The notes under the pieces: generated by a model
What the model saw: only the letters and a program-made list of their open reading frames with translations
Database searches by the model: none
What the model was told of the DNA's origin: nothing
Part shown: in pieces, positions 23,418 to 31,189 of the stretch
Numbering within the stretch: position 1 is the first letter of the stretch
Layout of the letters: every line of letters starts with the position of its first letter
Assembly (NCBI RefSeq): GCF_023074835.1
Contig: NZ_JALLGW010000001.1
Coordinates: forward strand, 558,001 to 622,000
From: Halomarina salina
GTDB lineage: Archaea; Halobacteriota; Halobacteria; Halobacteriales; Haloarculaceae
DNA length: 64,000 nucleotides
Reading direction: 5' to 3'
Made by a program: the position numbers and the translations under genes

Positions 23418-24257
23418 TCACTCGCTGAGCCGGTTGTACTCGTCGTCGGTGAGCTCCAGCGACGACGCGCCGACGTTCTCTTCGAGGTGGTCGACGCTGG
23501 AGGTGCCGGGGATGGGCAGGGTCACGTCCGAGTGGTGGAGCAGCCACGCCAGCGCCACCTGCATCCGGGAGGCGTCGTGGGCGTCGACGACCTCGTCGAG
23601 CACCTCGCCCTTCTCGCCGAGGTCGCCCGCGCCGACGGGGAAGTACGGAATGAACCCGATGCCGTACTCCTCGCAGGCGTCGAGGACGTCCTGATGCTCG
23701 CGGTTGCCGACGTTGAAGTTGTTCTGGACGGTCGCCACCTCGACGTGGTCGCGGGCCGTCTCCAGCTGGTCGACCGAGACGTTCGAGAGGCCGACGTGCC
23801 GGACGAGACCGTCGTCCTTCAGTTCGCCGAACGTCGTCACCGACTCCTCGAAGTCGGTGTCGGGGTCGGGTCGGTGGAACTGGTAGAGGTCGATGGTGTC
23901 GGTCCGGAGGCGGTCGAGCGAGCAGAGCACCTGGTTGCGGATGTAGTCCGGGTCGCCGTGGGGGAGCCAGTCGCCGTCGCGGTTGCGGAGGAGACCGGCC
24001 TTCGTCGCGACGACGGCCTCGGCGGGTTCGAGCGTCTCGCCGATGAGTCGCTCGCTGACGCCGGGGCCGTAGGAGTCGGCGGTGTCGATGAAGTCGACGC
24101 CGAGGTCGACCGCCCGTTCGAGGACGTTCTGCGCCGCCTCCTCGTCGTCGGGCGCTCCGATGATGTCGTCGCCGCAGAGTCGCATCGCGCCGAAGCCGAG
24201 TCGGTGGACCGTCAACTCGCCGCCGATGTCGAACGTGCCGCTCTCGTTTGCAGTCAT
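23418..24257 (-). CDS. Aldo/keto reductase
   Basis: 279 residues from the ATG at 24257. The (beta/alpha)8 family features are present: LGFGAMRL near the start, FIDTADSYG (catalytic Asp and Tyr), VATKAGL (Lys), and YQFHRPDP (His). WLLHHSDVTLPIPGTSSVDHLEENV near the end is the NADPH-binding strand. It resembles the AKR group that reduces small aldehydes or ketones using NAD(P)H. The substrate is unknown. Convergent with the membrane protein gene; the 48 in-frame codons upstream are rejected because they are basic, unlike haloarchaeal proteins. Confidence 0.88.
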   Translation of the reverse strand: MTANESGTFDIGGELTVHRLGFGAMRLCGDDIIGAPDDEEAAQNVLERAVDLGVDFIDTADSYGPGVSERLIGETLEPAEAVVATKAGLLRNRDGDWLPHGDPDYIRNQVLCSLDRLRTDTIDLYQFHRPDPDTDFEESVTTFGELKDDGLVRHVGLSNVSVDQLETARDHVEVATVQNNFNVGNREHQDVLDACEEYGIGFIPYFPVGAGDLGEKGEVLDEVVDAHDASRMQVALAWLLHHSDVTLPIPGTSSVDHLEENVGASSLELTDDEYNRLSE

Positions 24258-24428
24258 CACCCCACCTCCGTCCCGACGCCCGAAAGCCGTTGGCGCAGGG
24301 GCAACGACGACCGCGAGTCGACGAGCCGAGACGGTCGTTCGTCGCGGCGTGACTCTGTCGCGGCGTGAGACTCCCACGGCGTGGGAATCGGAGACACCCA
24401 CTTATCCGTCCGCGACCTCTCGACGAGT

Positions 24429-24617
24429 ATGACCGAGACCGCAGCGTTCGTACTCACGCTCGTCGGCGGCGGCGCACTCGCGGGTGTGACCGTGGCCGGT
24501 ATCGTCCTGATGAAACGCGTCCTCGCCCCGAACCCACCGGTAGCGCCAGAGTCCGAGACCGTCGTCGAGAGCGTACCGGACGACGACTCGGCCCGGTCCG
24601 AGCGAGGGGCTGTCTAG
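24429..24617 (+). CDS. Small single-span membrane protein
   Basis: 62 residues from the ATG at 24429. One membrane segment (FVLTLVGGGALAGVTVAGIVLM, written here only as residues about 6-27) is followed by an acidic tail with SVPDDDSARSE. A CTTATCC box about 28 bases before the ATG supports leaderless expression and this start over an in-frame ATG 48 bases earlier. Function unknown. Confidence 0.6.
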   Translation: MTETAAFVLTLVGGGALAGVTVAGIVLMKRVLAPNPPVAPESETVVESVPDDDSARSERGAV

Positions 24618-24686
24618 GGGCGCGGTGTCTAAGGCGTTTAACCACACACCGAGGGCACGGGAACGTATTATGAGACTAGTCCGCGA

Positions 24687-24694
24687 GTTTATAT
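24687..24694 (+). promoter_or_regulatory. Promoter of the small zinc-ribbon gene
   Basis: GTTTATAT is centred about 27 bases before the ATG at 24718, giving an expected leaderless mRNA. It is among the clearest TATA boxes of the window. Confidence 0.55.
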
Positions 24695-24717
24695 GCTCGT
24701 AGCGGCCGGATTCGGGT

Positions 24718-24879
24718 ATGTCCACGACGCTCCAGCGCCCACGTGACCCGACCGACGACACGGACGCCGACTCGCTCGCCACCGACGCGACCGACTGCCC
24801 GGACTGCGGTGAGTCGGTCGTCGACGGCCAGGGCCTCGTCGCCTGCACCGACTGCCACTGGACCGGCATCTACGCGTAA
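24718..24879 (+). CDS. Zinc-ribbon micro-protein
   Basis: 53 residues. A disordered acidic half is followed by CPDC at residues 28-31 and CTDC at 44-47, the four ligands of a single zinc ribbon, and the protein ends TGIYA. Haloarchaea have many such very small two-CPXC proteins, and some Haloferax members influence swarming and biofilm formation. The TATA box at leaderless distance and acidic composition support expression. Not overlapping any other gene; the MFS gene converges 29 bases later. The partner (protein or nucleic acid) is unknown. Confidence 0.7.
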   Translation: MSTTLQRPRDPTDDTDADSLATDATDCPDCGESVVDGQGLVACTDCHWTGIYA

Positions 24880-24908
24880 GACGACCGCACCTCACGTCTC
24901 CGCGGCCG

Positions 24909-26108
24909 TCACCCACGACCACCCGCCAGTCTCCTCGATTCCGGTCGTCGTCGAAGCCTGAGCATCGCTAGCGTCCCGACCACCGGACCGACGGCGAGCG
25001 GTGCGAACGCCCACCGCCAGCCGACGGCCTCGGCGACGAGCGGTGTCAGCTGGATGGAGACGGTCGTGACGAGGAAGCCCACTGCGGTCTGGAGCGTCAG
25101 CGCCGTCCCGACGTACTGGGGCTCGGCCAGTTCGGTGAGCGCCGTCGAGAACTGCGCGGAGTCGGCGACGATGGTCCCGCCCCAGACGACGAGGAACGCG
25201 ACGAGTGCGACGAGCGGCGCGTCGAACAGCGCTCCCGCGGCGAGACAGGCCGTCCCCGAGACGACCATACTCGCGCTCGTCACCGTGGTTCGGCCTACGT
25301 CGTCCGCGACGACGCCGGCCACGACCGCACCGAGCGCCCCCACGCCGATGGTGAGGAAGGCGAGGCCGGAGGCGAGTCGCGCGTTCCCGACGGACCCACT
25401 CGCAGCGAGGTACGCGGGAATCCACGTCCAGACGGCGTACAGCTCCCACATGTGCCCGAAGTAGCCGAGGTTCGCCAGCACCGCGGGCCGGTTGCCGAGC
25501 AGTCTGCGGACCGCTCGCGGGTCGAACGGTGCCGTCGGAGCCTGGTAGGGCCCCTGTTCGACCTGGAGCGCGAGCAGTCCGCCGACGACCGCGAGCAGCG
25601 CGGCACCGAGCAGGACGGCCCGCGGGCGGCCGACGCCACCGACCGCGCGGAGGAGGTGCGGGAGCGCCGACCCGACGGTGAGCGCGCCGACGAGCGTCCC
25701 GATGGCGAACCCGCGGCGGTCCCGGAACCAGCCAGCGACGAGTTTCATCCCCGGTGGGTAGACGCCTGCGAGGGCGACGCCCGTCAGGAACCGCAGGGCG
25801 ATGGCCGGGAGCGCCGCGTCGACGAACAGCGCGATGGCGACGGTGGTGGCCGCGCCGAGCCAGGCCGAGACGGCGACGAGCACGCGCGGTCTGAACGTGT
25901 CGGACAGCGTGAGGAGGGCGCTGAGGAGGGCACCGACGACGAATCCGACCTGCACGGCGCTGGTGAGCCACGCTCGCTCGACCGCCGAGAGGTCCCACTC
26001 CGCGGCGAGGTCGGGTGCGACGGCGGTCGCGCTGAACCACAGCGCCATGACGAACAGTTCGGCGGTCGCCAGCAACCCGAGCGCCCGCCACTTCCGGTCG
26101 AGAGCCAC
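24909..26108 (-). CDS. MFS transporter
   Basis: 399 residues from a GTG at 26108, chosen because the first membrane segment begins about ten residues later and upstream in-frame sequence is strongly basic and overlaps the next gene. About twelve membrane segments. MALWFSATAVAPDL early and GVYPPGMKLVAGWFRDRRGFAIG after segment 4 resemble the nitrate/cyanate (CynX/NarK-like) branch. The A motif is degenerate (LSDTFRPRVLV). It would carry an anion or small metabolite; the substrate is unknown. The neighbouring 79-residue gene lies 71 bases upstream on the same strand. Confidence 0.82.
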   Translation of the reverse strand: MALDRKWRALGLLATAELFVMALWFSATAVAPDLAAEWDLSAVERAWLTSAVQVGFVVGALLSALLTLSDTFRPRVLVAVSAWLGAATTVAIALFVDAALPAIALRFLTGVALAGVYPPGMKLVAGWFRDRRGFAIGTLVGALTVGSALPHLLRAVGGVGRPRAVLLGAALLAVVGGLLALQVEQGPYQAPTAPFDPRAVRRLLGNRPAVLANLGYFGHMWELYAVWTWIPAYLAASGSVGNARLASGLAFLTIGVGALGAVVAGVVADDVGRTTVTSASMVVSGTACLAAGALFDAPLVALVAFLVVWGGTIVADSAQFSTALTELAEPQYVGTALTLQTAVGFLVTTVSIQLTPLVAEAVGWRWAFAPLAVGPVVGTLAMLRLRRRPESRRLAGGRG

Positions 26109-26179
26109 GGCTACCGTTGGACGGACGAGGAGAAAAGGCGAGTGCGGGGCGGAGCGGACCCGGTCGTGGCGGTGGCGAC

Positions 26180-26419
26180 CTACTCCCAGAGAATCTCGGT
26201 GCCGCCCTCGTGGCCGTGTATCTCCTGCACTTCGCGGATGTTGTCGTAGATGTTGAGGCTGCCGACGTCGGTGGTCCACGCGACGACGCACTTCCCGTTG
26301 GGCGGCGGGAACTGGACGCCGTAGGCGACGACGCCGGTGCCGGAGACGCCGGTCTCGTCCTCGCTGCGGTACAGCGCGAACTTGCGGAACCGCGGGTTCT
26401 GCGAGAAGGGGTCGGGCAT
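26180..26419 (-). CDS. Conserved small haloarchaeal protein
   Basis: 79 residues from MPDPFSQNPRFRKFALYRSE. It looks like a small beta-rich domain (VSGTGVVAYGVQFPPPNGKCVVAW) ending with a helix (NIYDNIREVQEIHGHEGGTEILWE). There are no catalytic motifs known to me. It lies between the DyP-like lipoprotein gene (23 bases upstream) and the MFS gene on the same strand. Composition is less acidic than average. Function unknown. Confidence 0.65.
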   Translation of the reverse strand: MPDPFSQNPRFRKFALYRSEDETGVSGTGVVAYGVQFPPPNGKCVVAWTTDVGSLNIYDNIREVQEIHGHEGGTEILWE

Positions 26420-26442
26420 ACCTCGTGGTTCGTGGCGACGGG

Positions 26443-27750
26443 TTACTGTGTTTCGCTCCCGGTCGGCGTCGGCAGCGAGCGCAACTCGCGGGGCGGAATC
26501 AGGAAGTTGCCGCGGTTGCGGACGAAGATGTACTCCAGGATGCCGTTGTTCACCCGCTGGCGGACGGCCGGGGTCGCCTGCGTCGCGTCCTCGCCGTTCA
26601 TCGCGGTGCGGACCTCCTCGAACGTCGAGATGCCGCGCTGGAGCGACGGGAAGTGGAGGCTGGCCACGTCGTCGTCGGTGGACTCGAAGTGTCGCCGGAG
26701 CAGGCGGACGTTCCCCTCGTCGTCGCGGTTCGCGCGGGCCGCCTTCTGGGCGTGGCCGACCCGGCCGTACTCCTTCGCGTCCTCGACGACGCTGTCGAGG
26801 AACTGGTCGATACCGCTGTCGTCTTCGAGGTTCTCGCCGACGCCCTCGACGAGGTTCTGGTCGCCGTGCTGCGGGCTGAACATCTCCATCACGCGCTCGT
26901 CGAACTCCTGTTCGACGTACCAGTCGTCGAGTCGCTGGCGGATGTTGGCGACGTGCTTCGTCGTCCCGCCCGCGAACGGCCCCTCGTCGAGGGCGACGTA
27001 GTCCTCCGTCGCCTGGTTCTGCTGGAACCCGGCGGCGAACCCCATGAACAGCGGCGACTCCTCCGGGATGGGGTTGTCCTCCGGGACGCCGTTCAACTGC
27101 GTCTCCTCGGCCTTCTGATGGGGGAGGCCGGGACCGACGAACCCCGTCCGACGGTCGTCGAGGTCGAGCACGTCGGTCAGCGCCGTCTCGACGGTCACGC
27201 CGTTGGCCTCCTCGACCTCCCCCCGCAGCGCTTCCTCGGCTTCGAGGAGGACGTCGGCCCGGTCGCTGACGAGGTGGAGCAGCGCGTCCTGCGTGTCGAG
27301 CGTCGGCTGTTCGAACGCCGAGAGGCGACGCGGCGGGAGCAGGTCGACGCTCTCGGGCAGCGACTCGTCGAACCGGTCGAAGTACGACGGCGAGTAGCCG
27401 ACGGAGTAGACGAGCCCCTCGTTCGAGCGTTCGTAGGCACGGTCGAGCGTCGACAGCGCCGTCTCGACGCCCTGCCGTGCGTCGGCGTCGGGCGGACCGT
27501 CGCTCGGGAGCGTCAGGTACCACAGCACCTGGTGTTCCGGGAGGAGGTCGTTGCCGTGCTCGTCGTGGCGGATACGGTCGTTCCACGCGAACTGGCGGCG
27601 CGGGAGCGACGCGGGGTCGGTGCCGGTCGGGACGGGCTCACGGTCGTCGCCACGGCCGACGACGTCGAGACACGCCGACAGCGCGCTCGCACCGCCGAGC
27701 GCGACGACGCCCTTGAGGAACTCACGGCGCGGCAGGTCTCCCGAGACCAT
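26443..27750 (-). CDS. Tat-exported lipoprotein, DyP-peroxidase-like
   Basis: 435 residues. PRREFLKGVVALGGASALSAC is a Tat signal with lipobox LSAC. The body aligns by eye with dye-decolorizing peroxidases: FMGFAAGFQQN in place of GFxDG, GGTTKHVANIRQRLDDWY in place of the GGSYxVxRRI..WE block, GHAQKAARANRDDEGNVRLLRRHF like the proximal His region, and FEEVRTAMN...EYIFVRNRGNFLIPP at the end. The proximal heme His could be present in GHAQ, but the distal Asp of GFxDG is Ala. I recall the family as haloarchaeal DUF7405. It is the middle of a same-strand group with a PGF-CTERM protein. Heme binding and activity are inference. Confidence 0.65.
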   Translation of the reverse strand: MVSGDLPRREFLKGVVALGGASALSACLDVVGRGDDREPVPTGTDPASLPRRQFAWNDRIRHDEHGNDLLPEHQVLWYLTLPSDGPPDADARQGVETALSTLDRAYERSNEGLVYSVGYSPSYFDRFDESLPESVDLLPPRRLSAFEQPTLDTQDALLHLVSDRADVLLEAEEALRGEVEEANGVTVETALTDVLDLDDRRTGFVGPGLPHQKAEETQLNGVPEDNPIPEESPLFMGFAAGFQQNQATEDYVALDEGPFAGGTTKHVANIRQRLDDWYVEQEFDERVMEMFSPQHGDQNLVEGVGENLEDDSGIDQFLDSVVEDAKEYGRVGHAQKAARANRDDEGNVRLLRRHFESTDDDVASLHFPSLQRGISTFEEVRTAMNGEDATQATPAVRQRVNNGILEYIFVRNRGNFLIPPRELRSLPTPTGSETQ

Positions 27751-27833
27751 CAGCGACGCACCCCCTGGAGGAGCGACCAGCGAGAACGGACCATGACGGG
27801 CCTAGCCGACTCGCGAGAAAGGCCCTTTCGGTG

Positions 27834-28847
27834 TCAGCGGCGGTTTCGAGAGCCGAACCAGACGAGGGGGACGAGCGCGACCAGGGCCGTCAGGGCGGCG
27901 ACGACGCCGAACCCCGGCCCGACGCCGCCGGAGTCGGTCGACCCATTCTGTGCTGCGGCCGAGGGAGTGCCAGCGGTCGGTGACGATTCGCCCGCGGTCG
28001 GCGACGAGTCCCCTCCCGCCGCCGTCTCGTCGGGCGTGTTGATGCTGGGCGGCGTCGGTGTGTTCGCCCCCGAGTCGGTCCCGTTCGCCCCGCTCTCGGC
28101 GACGGTCACCGGAAGCACCGTCTGGACCGGCACCTCGCCGGCGAGTATCGGTCGGTCGGCGTCGCCCAGCGTCCCGTCGCCGTCGTCGCGGTACAGTTGC
28201 GTCCGGACGGTGAACGACCCCGACTGCGACGCGACGTACGAGGCGTTCAGGTCGACGGTGACGTCCTCGTGCGTGCCCGCAGGGAGGGCGCGCGTGCCGA
28301 CCACCGCGTCCGTCTCGTCGTCGCGGACGACCAGCAGCCCGTCCTCGGGGAGCGTCGCTCGGCCGACCGAGAGGGCGGAGCTGGCCGTCGACTGGCCGAG
28401 GTAGCCACGTCCGGTGACGAGGGCGGCCTCGCCCTTGCCGACCGCGATGCGCTCGGCGACTGGCTCGTCGAACAGCGTGAACACCGGGTCGTCGGCGTCG
28501 TACTTGCCGTCGCCGTCGGTGGCGTGGAGCGCGACCCACACCGTCCGGTTCTCGCCCCAGTCCCGCCAGGCGTCGTCGTCGACGGCCACCTCGACGTTGC
28601 GCTGCATGCCTCTGGCGGCGAGTCGGGTCGACCCGAGCGCCTCGCCGAGTTCGCCGCCGTCGTCCGCGTGGACCACCAGGTGTGCTGGCTGGGAGGCGAA
28701 GACGGACTCGACGACGACGCTCCCCTCGGCCGACACCTGGCTGGTCGCCGTGAGGTGGTTCGAGTGGGCGCTGACCGGGAACGGGACCGTCGCCAGGACG
28801 AGGAGACAGCAGCAGGCGAGGACCGCGGTGGAGGGCGGGCGGCGCAT
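27834..28847 (-). CDS. PGF-CTERM surface protein with DUF7282-like repeats
   Basis: 337 residues. A Sec signal peptide (about 1-27, ending VSAHS) is followed by two similar beta-rich repeats (about 38-150 and 165-245; compare GSVVVESVFASQPAHLVVHAD with EDGLLVVRDDETDAVV), resembling DUF7282. A Thr/Ser/Pro-rich stretch with repeated SPTAGE comes next, then the tripartite tail GPGFGV, a hydrophobic segment and a basic end SRNRR. This is a PGF-CTERM sorting signal, processed by archaeosortase ArtA and lipid-modified, so the protein is cell-surface anchored. It is encoded 83 bases upstream of the DyP-like lipoprotein on the same strand, suggesting an exported pair. Confidence 0.8.
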   Translation of the reverse strand: MRRPPSTAVLACCCLLVLATVPFPVSAHSNHLTATSQVSAEGSVVVESVFASQPAHLVVHADDGGELGEALGSTRLAARGMQRNVEVAVDDDAWRDWGENRTVWVALHATDGDGKYDADDPVFTLFDEPVAERIAVGKGEAALVTGRGYLGQSTASSALSVGRATLPEDGLLVVRDDETDAVVGTRALPAGTHEDVTVDLNASYVASQSGSFTVRTQLYRDDGDGTLGDADRPILAGEVPVQTVLPVTVAESGANGTDSGANTPTPPSINTPDETAAGGDSSPTAGESSPTAGTPSAAAQNGSTDSGGVGPGFGVVAALTALVALVPLVWFGSRNRR

Positions 28848-28962
28848 GGTCGGCCTACGCGAGCGGTCGGAAAATGACTACCGGGTCGCGTTCGGCTCAC
28901 CGGAGCACGTTCAGGCGAGAGTCACGTCCGTGCGACCGAGCCACCTCACCCTGCTCGTCGAG

Positions 28963-30006
28963 TCAGTCGTCGGCCGTCGCTCCGGTCTCTCGGAGCGCTT
29001 CGGGAGGACCGCCCGGCAGTCGGTCGCGGTCGTGGGGCGCGAGGAAGTCGTGGTCCGGGCCGACGGCGACGATGCGCTTCGGGTTGACGTCCTCGTGCGT
29101 CGTGTAGTAGTGTTCGCGGATGTGCTCCATGTCCACCGTGTCGGCGACGCCGGGCAACTGGTACAGTTCGCACAGGTAGTTCCAGAGGTTCGGGTACTCG
29201 GCTATCTTCCGCACGTTGCACTTGAAGTGCGTGTGGTAGACGTCGTCGAAGCGGACGAGCGTCGTGAACATCGCGATATCGGCCTCCGTGAGCACGTCGC
29301 CCGCGAGGTAGCGCTGTTCGCCCAGCACCTCCTCCCAGCGGTCCAGCGCGTCGAACAGGTCGCCGACCGCGCGCTCGTAGGCCGCCTGCGTCTCGGCGAA
29401 TCCCGCCCGGTAGACGCCGTTGTTGATGGGGTCGTATATCTCCTCGATGGCCCGGTCCACGTCGTCGCGGTGGCCCTCGGGGTAGAGGTCGACGTCACGC
29501 GTCGCCAGGTCGTCGAACGCGACGTCGAGCATCCGCATGACCTCCTCGGACTCGTTGTTGACGATGGTCTCCTCCTGCTTGTCCCACAGCACCGGCACCG
29601 ACACGCGCCCGGTGTAGTTCGGGTCCGCCGCGACGTACGCCTCGCGCAGGTAGTCGAAGCCGTTGACCGAGTCCTCCGTACAGCCCTCCTTCTCGGGCGT
29701 GAACTGCCAGCCGTCGTCGTCGCGGTACGGGTCGACGACGTCCACCGAGACGGCGTCCTCCAGTCCCTTCAGCGCCCGCGTGACGAGCGTCCGGTGCGCC
29801 CACGGGCAGGCGTAGGAGACGTAGAGGTGGTACCGACCGGATTCGATGGGGAACTCGGCGTCCGGGTCGGGGGCCTCACCATCCTTCACCTGCTCGCCGC
29901 CGACCCAGTTCCTGAAGCTGGTCTCGTCGCGGTCGAACTCGCCGTCGTCGTCGGCCAGTTCGTACGCGTCGGTGCGCCACTCGCCGTCGACGAACATGTT
30001 GACCAT
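28963..30006 (-). CDS. Glutathione-transferase-like reductase (YqjG/ECM4 type)
   Basis: 347 residues from the ATG at 30006; the frame runs on through rpl10e on the opposite strand, which is shadow. YHLYVSYACPWAHRTLVTRAL carries the catalytic Cys (residue 67) of glutathionyl-hydroquinone reductases (Xi-class GST), followed by VPVLWDKQEETIVNNES (thiol-binding cis-Pro and ES) and the carboxy-terminal helical domain (LTEADIAMFTTLVRFDDVY). Haloarchaea use gamma-glutamylcysteine rather than glutathione, so this is probably its thiol. The enzyme would reduce thiol conjugates of quinones in the cytoplasm. Divergent from rpl10e. Confidence 0.88.
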   Translation of the reverse strand: MVNMFVDGEWRTDAYELADDDGEFDRDETSFRNWVGGEQVKDGEAPDPDAEFPIESGRYHLYVSYACPWAHRTLVTRALKGLEDAVSVDVVDPYRDDDGWQFTPEKEGCTEDSVNGFDYLREAYVAADPNYTGRVSVPVLWDKQEETIVNNESEEVMRMLDVAFDDLATRDVDLYPEGHRDDVDRAIEEIYDPINNGVYRAGFAETQAAYERAVGDLFDALDRWEEVLGEQRYLAGDVLTEADIAMFTTLVRFDDVYHTHFKCNVRKIAEYPNLWNYLCELYQLPGVADTVDMEHIREHYYTTHEDVNPKRIVAVGPDHDFLAPHDRDRLPGGPPEALRETGATADD

Positions 30007-30130
30007 GTACCGAGTTAGGGGCTGGACGGGAATAGGCACACAGGTGACACCGACGTCACCGGGCGATAGCAGTGTGACGAAGATGGAGCGATAGCCGGCC
30101 AAACAGAAAACGGAACACCAGCGGTCGCAG

Positions 30131-30280
30131 CCGCGAGCGAACGCAGTGAGCGAGCGGGCCAAGGAGCCCCCGAAGGGGGCGACGCCGGTTTTTAGTCCAG
30201 GTTTTGCCAGCGAGCCGTGCGGTGACCGCCGAGCGCTAGCGAGGCGTGTCACCGCACCGCGAGCGCAGCAAAAAGTGGGT
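30131..30280. repeat. Structured repeat element, copy 1
   Basis: The unit starts CGAGCGAACGCAGTGAGCGA, passes a GCCCCC/GGGGGC hairpin and reaches GGTTTTTAGTCCAGGTTTT. Outer stem TTTTGC (30202-30207) pairs with GCAAAA (30268-30273); inner stem GTGCGGTGAC (30217-30226) pairs perfectly with GTCACCGCAC (30248-30257). The second copy at 34255-34424 keeps loop words but changes both stems with compensation. It lies between the divergent GST-like and rpl10e genes. It may be a non-coding RNA, a regulatory leader or a mobile repeat; no protein frame is supported. Confidence 0.75.
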
Positions 30281-30286
30281 TCGAAG

Positions 30287-30294
30287 GCTTTAAC
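30287..30294 (+). promoter_or_regulatory. Promoter of rpl10e
   Basis: GCTTTAAC lies about 31 bases before the rpl10e ATG and just after repeat element copy 1. A very short leader is expected. Confidence 0.45.
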
Positions 30295-30321
30295 CCCGAA
30301 CTGCTCCTCGCTACTCGTAAT

Positions 30322-30852
30322 ATGTCCGATAAACCTGCCTCGATGTACCGGGACATCGACAAGCCGCCATACACCCGGCGAGAGTACATTACGGGGATTC
30401 CCGGCTCGAAGATCGCCCAGCACAAGATGGGCGACATCGAGGCCGACCCCGACGACTACCCGGTCCAGATCAGCCTCATCGTCGAAGAGTCCGTCCAGCT
30501 TCGACACGGCTCGCTGGAGGCCTCGCGCCTCTCGGCGAACCGCCACCTCATCAAGGAGCTGGGCGAGAAGAACTACAAGATGATCCTCCGGAAGTTCCCC
30601 CACCAGGTGCTCCGGGAGAACAAGCAGGCGACCGGCGCGGGTGCGGACCGTGTCTCCGACGGGATGCGCCAGTCGTTCGGGAAGATCGTCGGCACCGCAG
30701 CGCGCGTCCACGAGGGCGAACAGCTGTTCACCGCGTGGTGTACGCCCGATCAGGCGCCCGTCGTCAAGGACGCCTTCCGCCGCGCGTACAACAAGATCAC
30801 GCCGCCGTGCCGCATCAAGGTCGAACGCGGCGAGGAACTCCTCGTCTCGTAG
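30322..30852 (+). CDS. rpl10e: 50S ribosomal protein L10e (uL16)
   Basis: 176 residues, the normal archaeal length. [31 protein letters not shown] and [43 protein letters not shown] are diagnostic of L10e, the archaeal/eukaryotic equivalent of L16, which sits next to the peptidyl-transferase centre and helps to position tRNA. The loop between these segments (residues about 95-125) is the functional P-site loop and is intact. It is monocistronic with its own promoter, as in other haloarchaea. Confidence 0.96.
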   Translation: MSDKPASMYRDIDKPPYTRREYITGIPGSKIAQHKMGDIEADPDDYPVQISLIVEESVQLRHGSLEASRLSANRHLIKELGEKNYKMILRKFPHQVLRENKQATGAGADRVSDGMRQSFGKIVGTAARVHEGEQLFTAWCTPDQAPVVKDAFRRAYNKITPPCRIKVERGEELLVS

Positions 30853-30992
30853 AGGCTGCGACACCTCCTCGCTCCCGGGCGCCGAAGGACCGCTGGCTTC
30901 GTACTACGACCCCACTCTCTCCCCGTTCTCCACCCGTCGAGCGGTCGCTCCGTTCCGAACCTCTTTGAGTGAGAGCGGCCAACTCCGGAGCG

Positions 30993-31145
30993 ATGGGAAG
31001 TCACGTGCGATCCGAGGAACTCGCTTCCGTCAGGTCAGAACGGAAACCGGAACCGCTCGGGACGTTTCTCTCCGGTCACTACGCAGGGGAAGCTATCGAA
31101 CCGGTCGAAGAGGCTCGACGACTTCGACGGCGCGAACACGAATGA
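30993..31145 (+). CDS. VapB-like antitoxin remnant (by position)
   Basis: 50 residues, too short to be found easily: MGSHVRSEELASVRSERKPE, then LGTFLSGHYAGEAIEPVEEA and a basic-acidic end. Its TGA stop overlaps the next ATG by four bases (ATGA), the coupling typical of toxin-antitoxin pairs, and the next frame begins like a PIN-domain toxin. The sequence has the charged helix-rich look of small haloarchaeal antitoxins, but I cannot assign an AbrB or RHH fold. If the toxin is lost it may be kept by chance or act on other loci. Confidence 0.45.
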   Translation: MGSHVRSEELASVRSERKPEPLGTFLSGHYAGEAIEPVEEARRLRRREHE

Positions 31146-31189
31146 GGCTCGTCGTCGACACGGACGTCCTCGTCACGGTGCTCGTGTAG
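31142..31189 (+). pseudogene. Truncated PIN-domain (VapC-like) toxin, 15 codons left
   Basis: MRLVVDTDVLVTVLV then a stop. This is exactly the first strand and catalytic-Asp segment of PIN-domain RNases (hydrophobic run, DT, hydrophobic run), but about 110 residues of the normal protein are missing. The start overlaps the antitoxin-like gene and the stop directly abuts the ATG of the ATP-grasp gene (TAG ATG), as if a deletion had fused the locus to that gene. Too short to be active. Chance similarity is possible. Confidence 0.5.

Noticed and set aside
30007-30864. Upstream extension of the GST-like gene
   Set aside because: It would run antisense through rpl10e and the structured repeat; the conserved domain starts right after the ATG at 30006.
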